A DNA stretch of 10,709 nucleotides, taken from contig PMZS01000367.1 of NCBI GenBank assembly GCA_003170115.1, positions 7,901 through 18,609 of the forward strand. The letters are read 5' to 3'. This document shows positions 5,442 to 10,709 of this stretch, piece by piece. Position 1 is the first letter of the stretch. Each line of letters begins with the position of its first letter. The DNA comes from Spirochaetaceae bacterium. GTDB lineage: Bacteria; Spirochaetota; Spirochaetia; SZUA-6; Fen-1364. The translations under genes and the position numbers were made by a program. The notes beneath the pieces were generated by a model. The model worked only from the letters and a program-made list of their open reading frames with translations, did no database searches and was not told the origin of the DNA.

Positions 5442-7721
5442 ATGCCCGTGACACCCGACGAGGATCTTCTGCAGACCCGCATCCAGAGCATTTATCGTGC
5501 CAGCCCTGCCGGGATGGGCATCGTCTCCAACAGGGTATTTCTCGAGGTCAATGAAAAGCTCTGCGAAATGACCGGCTACGCCGCCGCCGAGCTGGTGGGA
5601 CGGAGCTCTCGGATGCTGTACAAGACGCAAGAAGAGTTCACCCGAGTCGGCGCCAGCGGCTTCCTCCAGATCCAGCAGACAGGAACAACGACAACAGAAA
5701 CCCGGTGGGTAAGGAAGGACGGGAAGGTCATCGATGTGCTTCTGGGCTCATCGCCGATCCGTCCGGGCGTTGCCGACAGCGACATCACGTTCATCGCCCT
5801 GGACATCACGGAGCACAACCGCGCGGTGCATGCCCTGCGGCGGAGCGAAGAGCGCTACCGGCTCCTGTTCAGCAGCATCAGCGACGTGGTTCTCGTGCAC
5901 CCCTTTCACGAGGATTCCAGCCCGGAAGTCTTCGTCGAGGTCAACGACGTGGCCTGCGAGCGCCTGGGCTACACCCGGGAGGAGCTGTTGACGAAGAGCG
6001 CTGTCGACATCGACGCGCCGGAAGGGCTGACGGCCGTTCCCGATGCAATGAGGAAGCTGAAGGCGGAGGGCCACGCGGAATGGGAAGGGATGCACGTTAC
6101 CCGGGACGGCATGAAGATCCCGGTGGAGATCAACAATCGTCTCTTCGAGCTCGACGGAAAGCCCATGATCCTCGCGACGATCAGGGACATCAGCGAACGG
6201 AAGAACGCGGAGCGGGCTTCCCACGACCACGAGGAAACGCTCCATGCACTGCTGAATGCCACGACCGACATGGCGTTTCTCGTGGAGTCGGACGGCACGC
6301 TGAGGGCCTGCAACGAGGCCTTCGCAAAGGCCGCGGGCGCACGGAACGCGGGTGAGCTGACGGGACGCCCCATCTGGGAGATGAAAGGGCTGCCCCTGGA
6401 TATTCGCGTGCACGAGCACACCGAGAAGGTGATTCGGTCCGCCATCGCGGTTCGAGTCGAGATGGCCCACGAATCCACGATCGTGGATCTCGGGATCTTC
6501 CCGATCGTCGATGAGTCCGGAAAAGTCGTCCGGCTCGCATTCTTCGTCAGGGACGTGACCGCTGCCCGGCAGACGGAGGAGCTGCTCCGGCAGGCCCAGA
6601 AGATGGAGGCGGTCGGCAGGCTTGCCGGAGGCATTGCCCACGATTTCAACAATCTGATCACCGTCATCAAGGGCTTCAGTGACCTCGTCCTCAGCGGCGT
6701 GCCGGTGGGCAGCCGGCTGGCGGAGGACATTGCGCAGGTGAAGGGGGCCGCTGATCGCGCCGCGGAACTTATTGCACGGCTCCTCGCCTTCAGCAGGAAG
6801 CAGGTCCTCGAGCCGCGCGTGGTGAATCCCGCCGCCCTGATCCGCGGGATAGAGAAGATGCTCAAGCGGGTCATCGGGGAGGACATCGAGGTGATCACCG
6901 ACATGGCGGCGGACACCGGCAGGATCATGGCGGATCCCGGGCAGATCGAGCAGGTCCTCATGAATCTCGCGGTGAACGCGAGGGACGCCATGCCGCGGGG
7001 CGGGAAGCTCCGAATCTCCACAAGCAACCGGACGGCCCCCGGCGCGGCGGAAATGGAGCCCCCGGACCTGAAGCCGGGAGAGTACGTTCGCATTCTCGTC
7101 AGCGACACCGGTCATGGCATGGACAAGGACACCATGGCGCACATCTTCGAGCCGTTCTTCACGACCAAGGAACCGGGAAAAGGCACCGGCATGGGCCTGT
7201 CTACCGTCTACGGAATAGTGACCCAGAGCGGCGGGCATATCTCGGCCACGAGCTCCCCCGGCGCGGGAGCTGCATTCACGGTCTTTTTCCCACGGCTCCT
7301 CGAAGGGGATGCCGCGCCGGCCGTGGCCGCGCCGTCTCTCAATGCGCCGGGAGGAAACGAGCGGATCCTGCTGGTGGAAGACGAAGCGGCCGTGCGCTCG
7401 TACACGAAGCGGGTGCTGGAAGGCCGCGGATACACCGTGATGGAAGCGCCGGGCGGCGAGAAAGCCCTGGAGCTCATCGCCCAGGAGAGACGGAAGATCC
7501 ATCTCCTGATCGCCGACGTGGTGATGCCGGGAATGGGAGGCCCAGAGCTTTCCTCACGTGTTGACGGTCTTCTCCCGTCCACCCGCACGCTCTTCATTTC
7601 CGGGTATTCCCAGGCGGCACTCGAATCCAGCGGCACGCTGCCGCGCGGAGCGCGACTGCTGCAGAAGCCCTACGACAAGGGCAGCCTGCTCGCAATGGTC
7701 CGTTCCGTGCTGGACTCCTGA
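5442..7721 (+). CDS. Soluble PAS-PAS-PAS hybrid sensor histidine kinase with receiver domain
   Basis: A 759-residue two-component protein. Three PAS domains occupy about 12-125, 135-253 and 262-375; the first two end in the PAS/PAC-type DITEHN and DISERKNAE, the third in DVTAARQ. The kinase core follows: H-box AVGRLAGGIAHDFNNLITVI with phospho-accepting His400, N-box IEQVLMNLAVNARDAMPRGG, G1 VSDTGHGMD, F-box IFEPFFTTKEPGKGTGMGLS and the G2 glycines. The receiver (about 643-757) has acidic residues in LLVEDEAAVRSY, Asp692 in LLIADVVMPGMGG, and the switch Ser and Lys in LFISGYS and LLQKPYDK. No membrane span or signal peptide is visible, so it senses inside the cell, by ligand, redox or oxygen through PAS domains; no haem- or flavin-binding residues could be assigned. 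There is no output domain, so a separate Hpt or response regulator is expected; none lies nearby. It converges on the BRCT-MerR-TPR gene with 19 bases between stops. Confidence 0.95.
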   Translation: MPVTPDEDLLQTRIQSIYRASPAGMGIVSNRVFLEVNEKLCEMTGYAAAELVGRSSRMLYKTQEEFTRVGASGFLQIQQTGTTTTETRWVRKDGKVIDVLLGSSPIRPGVADSDITFIALDITEHNRAVHALRRSEERYRLLFSSISDVVLVHPFHEDSSPEVFVEVNDVACERLGYTREELLTKSAVDIDAPEGLTAVPDAMRKLKAEGHAEWEGMHVTRDGMKIPVEINNRLFELDGKPMILATIRDISERKNAERASHDHEETLHALLNATTDMAFLVESDGTLRACNEAFAKAAGARNAGELTGRPIWEMKGLPLDIRVHEHTEKVIRSAIAVRVEMAHESTIVDLGIFPIVDESGKVVRLAFFVRDVTAARQTEELLRQAQKMEAVGRLAGGIAHDFNNLITVIKGFSDLVLSGVPVGSRLAEDIAQVKGAADRAAELIARLLAFSRKQVLEPRVVNPAALIRGIEKMLKRVIGEDIEVITDMAADTGRIMADPGQIEQVLMNLAVNARDAMPRGGKLRISTSNRTAPGAAEMEPPDLKPGEYVRILVSDTGHGMDKDTMAHIFEPFFTTKEPGKGTGMGLSTVYGIVTQSGGHISATSSPGAGAAFTVFFPRLLEGDAAPAVAAPSLNAPGGNERILLVEDEAAVRSYTKRVLEGRGYTVMEAPGGEKALELIAQERRKIHLLIADVVMPGMGGPELSSRVDGLLPSTRTLFISGYSQAALESSGTLPRGARLLQKPYDKGSLLAMVRSVLDS

Positions 7722-7740
7722 TCGGTTTTCATTGCCCGCG

Positions 7741-8892
7741 TCAGCTCTCCGCGGTGTCAGCCCCGTCCACCCGCAGAAGCCTCAGCCGAGCCTCGCTCGG
7801 GAAGGCGCGCACGCATTCCGTGCGGTGCAGCGCCGCCTCATCATGACGATCCAGACGCTCGAGTATCATGGCAAGGTTGCAGTGCGCATCAGGATAATCA
7901 GGCTCCAGGGCAAGGGCCCGGCGATACGCCATGACGGCGTCATCCGACTTTCCGATTGCCACCAGGGCGTTGCCGAGATTGTTCCAGGCCTCGGCGAAAT
8001 CGGGGTCGAGCTCGAGAGCTTTCACGTATTGCTCCGCGGCCTCTCCCTCACGCGCAAGCTGGTAGAGAATGTTGCCGAAGTTGAAGAAGGCCTCCGCGTC
8101 GGGCTGGCTCTCTATGACACGGGCGTATCCCGCCGCCGCGGCGGAGAGGTCTCCGCGATCTTCCGCGTCTTCCGCTTCTGACAGAGGGTCCGAAACAGCC
8201 GGCAAGTCGAGAGAAAACGCCGATACCCTGGCGCCGGGCCAGGCGGGGTCCGGAGCGAAGGAGATGAGGCGCTGGCCGGTCGGATCGGCCCATCCGCCGT
8301 CGGGGAGCCTCACCCGCAGCCGGCGTGCAAAGGCGTCCAGTCTCCCCGCCATCTGCCCGCCCTCCGGCAGCCAGCGGGCAATCTGCTCGAGGCTGGACCG
8401 GATCCGGGAGGCCGGCACCCCGGAAGCGGTGAGCCTGCTCAGGTTGCGGGCCTGAAGAATATCCTTGATCTCGAACCATGCCAGTCGATTCCCCACGCGG
8501 GCAGGCCGTATCAAGCCCTTGCGGAGCCACGACCGCACCACTGAAAGAGGAGTCTCGATGATCCGGCTGACCTGCCCGGCCGTGTAGAGGCGGGAGAAAT
8601 CACTCAGCTCATCCCCGGCGCCGAGGAGCTTCAGGAACTCCCCCTCCTCGATGAGCCGTATCGGCGCACCGTTCTGCTTCAGCTCCCTGAAGAGGAGCAT
8701 AATGCGGGTCACTCCTCCCGCCGCGGTCAAGCGGCCTTCGTGGCCCGCGACCAGCAGGGACGTGGAAACTCCGGGCATGTCGACATGGCGGCCTCCGGCT
8801 TCCATGATCCGCCGGACCGCTTCCAGGCGTTTCATGGACACCAACCGCCCCGTCAGGGCGACTTCCTTTCCGCGCAGCGATTTCAAGGGCAT
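7741..8892 (-). CDS. BRCT + MerR-type HTH + TPR fusion protein
   Basis: A 383-residue protein with three parts. Residues 5-91 resemble the BRCT domain of NAD-dependent DNA ligase: LRGKEVALTGRLVSMKRLEA, an EAGGRHVDM glycine pair, STSLLVAG, and IRLIEEGEFLKLL. Residues 101-175 are a MerR-type winged helix: RLYTAGQVSRIIETPLSVVR, SWLRKGLIRPARVGNRLAWF, then a helix with ILQARNLSRLTASGVPASRI. A linker domain (about 181-215, RLDAFARRLRVRL..WADPTGQRLISF) occurs in MerR-TPR proteins I recall. Residues 239-365 hold about four TPR units, including AEAWNNLGNALVAIGKSDDA and DAHCNLAMILERLDRHDEAA. MerR-TPR proteins are known as a family of unknown function; the N-terminal BRCT suggests a protein- or phosphopeptide-binding or self-association role. 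DNA binding plus protein scaffolding is inference. ATG 8892 is preceded by only a weak AAGAG; a short frame ends 4 bases upstream (TAACCACATG). Confidence 0.85.
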   Translation of the reverse strand: MPLKSLRGKEVALTGRLVSMKRLEAVRRIMEAGGRHVDMPGVSTSLLVAGHEGRLTAAGGVTRIMLLFRELKQNGAPIRLIEEGEFLKLLGAGDELSDFSRLYTAGQVSRIIETPLSVVRSWLRKGLIRPARVGNRLAWFEIKDILQARNLSRLTASGVPASRIRSSLEQIARWLPEGGQMAGRLDAFARRLRVRLPDGGWADPTGQRLISFAPDPAWPGARVSAFSLDLPAVSDPLSEAEDAEDRGDLSAAAAGYARVIESQPDAEAFFNFGNILYQLAREGEAAEQYVKALELDPDFAEAWNNLGNALVAIGKSDDAVMAYRRALALEPDYPDAHCNLAMILERLDRHDEAALHRTECVRAFPSEARLRLLRVDGADTAES

Positions 8893-9102
8893 GTGGTTAC
8901 TCTTGCGCCGCGCGGATCATTCCTGCCTCGGTCCAATCCGCAAAGCTCACCGTGCAATAGTACTCCGTTTCGAGCCAGCGTGCACACGCATCACAGGGCA
9001 CCAATCTTTGGTGATCGGGATTGCCCAAGTCACCTGCCCAGGTGCGCTTCAATGCGATGATCCTGGACAGGAAATGAGGCTTGACAATTGCATGCTTTCT
9101 GA
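8893..9102. other. Intergenic stretch without a convincing gene
   Basis: These 210 bases separate two minus-strand genes. They contain the doubtful minus-strand ORF listed separately, a small perfect inverted repeat CACCT-GCCC-AGGTG (9031-9044) without a following T run, so not a classical terminator, and a plus-strand TTGACA (9081-9086) followed after 17 bases by a poor -10 (TATCTC). No tRNA or riboswitch-like structure was recognised. Confidence 0.5.
8897..9052 (-). CDS. Doubtful small cysteine-containing ORF
   Basis: The minus-strand frame reads 51 residues from a TTG at 9052, with AGGA 8 or so bases upstream, and ends TAA 4 bases before the BRCT-MerR-TPR start. It contains LVPCDACARWLETEYYC, a CxxC plus a third cysteine that could suggest a small metal-binding knuckle, but I do not recognise a family. 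A shorter version starts at GTG 8950 (17 residues), placed exactly 6 bases after a TACTAT hexamer (8957-8962), the same leaderless geometry as other genes here; it could be a leader peptide for the next gene. The frame is also open upstream into the URO-D gene, where it is only a shadow. It may equally be non-coding or a remnant. Confidence 0.22.
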   Translation of the reverse strand: MKRTWAGDLGNPDHQRLVPCDACARWLETEYYCTVSFADWTEAGMIRAAQE

Positions 9103-10137
9103 CTATCTCCTCACCTCCATGGCCACGGAGAAAAGTGCCTCGATATTTGCCCACGGGAAACCCGGATCGACCTCGATGAAGAGCCATGACCCGCCGTGGG
9201 CGGTGTCGAACGTGTCGAGAAGCCGCAGCACGTAGTCGCGAACCTGGCCGGGCGATCCCCGCTGCATCAGCTCCCCCCGATCAGGATGAAGCTGCACCGC
9301 AATCCCCAGGTCGCGGCATCGCCTCGCAAGCTCCCGCAGGTTGTAGAGGGGCAGTTGAGGCCACAGCGCCGTGACCCCGACTTTCCGAAGATCCTCCAAC
9401 ACCTCAGTGACCTGACCGCATGAATGGAAAAATACCTTCTGCCCCGCGCGTTGGATGGGCTCGAAAAGTTCCTTGTACCGGGGCTTGAAGAAGCGACGGA
9501 AAGCTCCGGGGGAAACCATCAGCGCGTTTTGCGTGCCAAGATCATCGCCAAAGGCCACCGCATCGCAGCCCAGGAGCAGGGCATATCGGGCAAGTGCCAT
9601 GTTGTACTCGTTGATGATCTCCGCGATCCTGTTGATTTCAGGCGTGTCATCTTCGATGTCCATCAGGATCATCTCGAACCTGCGCACCCAGCGGAGTGCC
9701 TCGAAGAGGGAGCCGCCCTCCCCGATGAGGTACCACTTCTGCTGATGACGCGCTGCCGCTGCACGCGCTTCCTCGAACCCGGGGCCGGCAGTCAGCGGGC
9801 GCTCGGGGGCCTTCCAGCCGTCCAGGGCGGAGAGATCGTTGAGGGGCCAGCCAATGGGATGGCCCCAGATGCCGAAGATGCGGTATTCCCAGGTCGTTCC
9901 CCAGGCGTCGGTCCGGATGGCGTGGTAGCGGCCGTCGGGGTCGAAATCCGCCGCCGGCGGGGGATCGGGCAGTTTCATCTGCTGCACGTCGCCGAAATCG
10001 TGGCCGCACGCACGCGCCAGGTCGAGAAGCTTCTGGCCGTGCTCGTAGAGCCCCGCCGGAGACGGGGCGATCTGCAGTGGAATGCGGTCCGGGGTCCTGA
10101 AGGCAAGGGCGCTTTCAACCCTCTCTCGTGGCAGCAT
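9103..10137 (-). CDS. Uroporphyrinogen decarboxylase (URO-D) family protein, probable methyltransferase-like member
   Basis: A 344-residue URO-D fold (TIM barrel) protein. It opens MLPRERVESALAFRTPDRIP, the usual start of the MtaA/CmuA-like branch. The central part has YLIGEGGSLFEALRWVRRFE, then CDAVAFGDDLGTQNALMVSP (191-210) and FFKPRYKELFEPI. His238 and Cys240 in FFHSCGQVTEVLEDL match the HxC zinc ligands of URO-D-type methyl-corrinoid methyltransferases. The C-terminal part, VQLHPDRGELMQRGSPGQVRD, aligns with the GGID..LPFGTPEEV region of the family. The RQAGR substrate-binding motif of true haem-pathway HemE is missing, so haem synthesis is unlikely. Activity on a methylated compound with a corrinoid partner is inference; no corrinoid protein is adjacent, and the substrate is unknown. 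The start at 10137 has no Shine-Dalgarno site but an extended -10 ends 6 bases upstream. It is transcribed alone or with the gene at 7741-8892. Confidence 0.88.
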   Translation of the reverse strand: MLPRERVESALAFRTPDRIPLQIAPSPAGLYEHGQKLLDLARACGHDFGDVQQMKLPDPPPAADFDPDGRYHAIRTDAWGTTWEYRIFGIWGHPIGWPLNDLSALDGWKAPERPLTAGPGFEEARAAAARHQQKWYLIGEGGSLFEALRWVRRFEMILMDIEDDTPEINRIAEIINEYNMALARYALLLGCDAVAFGDDLGTQNALMVSPGAFRRFFKPRYKELFEPIQRAGQKVFFHSCGQVTEVLEDLRKVGVTALWPQLPLYNLRELARRCRDLGIAVQLHPDRGELMQRGSPGQVRDYVLRLLDTFDTAHGGSWLFIEVDPGFPWANIEALFSVAMEVRR

Positions 10138-10143
10138 CGGCGC

Positions 10144-10152
10144 ATAATAGCA
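10144..10152 (-). promoter_or_regulatory. Predicted extended -10 promoter of the URO-D family gene
   Basis: On the minus strand TGC-TATTAT (hexamer at 10144-10149) is an extended -10 with 5 of 6 consensus matches, ending 6 bases before the ATG at 10137. No convincing -35 lies at 16-18 bases. The geometry predicts that transcription starts at or beside the start codon (leaderless mRNA). Confidence 0.5.
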
Positions 10153-10190
10153 TGATCAGATCCGCGTTGTGTGGAGATTGACCTCCAGTT

Positions 10191-10277
10191 CGAAAAGACC
10201 AGCAGGCTGTGCCCGAAATCCCTGGTGAGGCGCTCGATCCGTGATGCGCCGTTGATGCAGTCTCCAATGATTTGGAA
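10191..10277 (-). pseudogene. Relic of a class III adenylate/guanylate cyclase domain
   Basis: The minus-strand frame between the URO-D and PHP genes encodes FQIIGDCINGASRIERLTRD followed by FGHSLLVFS, 29 residues. This matches the core of class III nucleotidyl cyclases (typically 'YTVIGDxVNxAxRIExLTKxxGxxILVS'), including the Asn and Arg that stabilise the transition state in active enzymes. The parts that should precede it (metal-binding aspartates, dimer region) are absent: further upstream the frame runs antisense through the PHP gene with no cyclase likeness. The C-terminal part is lost before the URO-D start. I read it as a remnant of a decayed or deleted cyclase gene, not a functional gene. 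Chance similarity is possible but unlikely given the run of matching key residues. Confidence 0.6.
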
Positions 10278-10284
10278 GCGGCTA

Positions 10285-10312
10285 TTGACTTGTGACCGGG
10301 CGGGCATAGACT
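10285..10312 (+). promoter_or_regulatory. Predicted sigma70-type promoter of the PHP gene
   Basis: TTGACT (10285-10290), 5 of 6 matches, is followed after 16 bases by TAGACT (10307-10312), 4 of 6 matches. The predicted transcription start, near 10319, would leave a leader of about 16 bases before the ATG at 10335 with no recognisable Shine-Dalgarno site. Prediction from sequence only. Confidence 0.5.
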
Positions 10313-10334
10313 GGATCCAAGTTGTGCTGACACG

Positions 10335-10709
10335 ATGAAGCACCTGGCCGCGGACATGCATATCCACACGGTGCTCTCCCCCTGTGCCTCGCGCGAAATG
10401 ACACCACCGGCCATCGTGCGGGAAGCGGCGGGAAAGGGGATCGCGGTGATCGCCGTGTGTGATCACAACACCGCCGGCAACGTACGGGCAGTCGCAGCTG
10501 CCGGTGCCGCGATTGACGACGGGCCGGTGGTGATTGCCGGCATGGAGATCACCACCGTGGAAGAGGCGCACGTTCTCGGCTGGTTCGGCACGTCGGAGGA
10601 TGCCTGTGCCGCTGCGGAAGAAGTCGCACCAGGCCTTCCTCTCTGGCGGCCGCGTGCATTGCGGACCGCCAAGGACCCAGAGCAGCAGCTCATGGATGCG
10701 GCGGGAAAC
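10335..10709 (+). CDS. PHP-domain metal-dependent phosphoesterase (5' part)
   Basis: The first 125 residues of a gene that runs off the window. It shows the PHP metal-binding signature: His9 and His11 in ADMHIHTVLSPCA, Asp43-His44 in AVCDHNTAGNV, Glu71 in VIAGMEITTVEEAHVLGWF and His79 in the same stretch. The combination LSPCASREMTPPAIVREAAGKG, DHNTAGN, and GMEITTVEE-HVL is typical of stand-alone PHP proteins of the PolC/YciV-like group; the first residue of the usual TDHN is Cys here. The window ends just after DPEQQLMDAAGN, at the family's 'dQqllvDe' region, so roughly half of the protein is missing. PHP proteins hydrolyse phosphoesters with two or three metal ions; the substrate here is unknown. 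The gene points away from the URO-D gene and has its own predicted promoter. The start codon choice rests on conservation beginning at residue 4 or so, not on a ribosome binding site. Confidence 0.88.
   Translation, partial: MKHLAADMHIHTVLSPCASREMTPPAIVREAAGKGIAVIAVCDHNTAGNVRAVAAAGAAIDDGPVVIAGMEITTVEEAHVLGWFGTSEDACAAAEEVAPGLPLWRPRALRTAKDPEQQLMDAAGN

Noticed and set aside
5748..7502. Long minus-strand open frame of 584 residues opposite the kinase
   Set aside because: It mirrors the kinase codon pattern on the other strand and shows no recognisable domain.
7722..7740. Terminator between the convergent kinase and BRCT-MerR-TPR genes
   Set aside because: The 19 bases have a TTTT but no stable stem before it; a CCGCG/CGCGG pair lies partly inside the neighbouring gene without a T run.
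9031..9044. Inverted repeat CACCT-GCCC-AGGTG as a terminator for the URO-D gene
   Set aside because: The stem is only 5 bp and no T run follows on either strand.
9081..9109. Plus-strand promoter TTGACA-17-TATCTC
   Set aside because: The -35 is perfect but the -10 is poor, and no plus-strand gene follows; it would only be antisense to the end of the URO-D gene.

Overview
The window is GC-rich, gene-dense bacterial DNA with genes on both strands and short intergenic gaps. It carries nine intact or edge-cut protein genes, one gene broken by a single-base frameshift, and one short relic. I see no tRNA, rRNA, CRISPR array or insertion sequence. The gene mix (molybdenum hydroxylase maturation, PAS hybrid kinase, URO-D-like protein, MerR-TPR regulator, SCO protein, PHP protein) fits an environmental bacterium such as a deltaproteobacterium-like or acidobacterium-like lineage, but the taxon cannot be fixed from this sequence alone.

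Positions 1-4529 hold a maturation locus for selenium-dependent molybdenum hydroxylases. On the plus strand, the 3' end of yqeC overlaps yqeB. Converging on them from the minus strand, with only 6 bases between the stop codons, is a tight four-gene operon read modB-modC-xdhC-selD. Together these genes would import molybdate (ModBC), activate selenide to selenophosphate (SelD), and finish the molybdenum cofactor for insertion into a hydroxylase (XdhC, YqeB, YqeC). The hydroxylase subunits and the molybdate-binding protein ModA are not in the window.

Positions 4530-5405 hold a divergent promoter region and a SCO1/SenC copper-chaperone-like gene on the plus strand. One extra base breaks it at about 4931. 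Positions 5442-7721 encode a soluble three-PAS hybrid histidine kinase with a C-terminal receiver domain. Converging on it is a minus-strand gene (7741-8892) for an unusual BRCT + MerR-type HTH + TPR protein. A 210-base stretch with at most a doubtful small ORF follows. Then come a minus-strand URO-D-family gene (9103-10137), a 197-base intergenic region that contains a relic of a class III nucleotidyl cyclase, and the start of a plus-strand PHP-domain phosphoesterase gene that runs off the end.

A recurring regulatory pattern is visible. Several genes that head transcription units have a -10-like hexamer ending 6 or 7 bases before the start codon and no Shine-Dalgarno sequence, which predicts leaderless mRNAs. 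Genes inside the operon depend on overlaps or clear Shine-Dalgarno sites instead.
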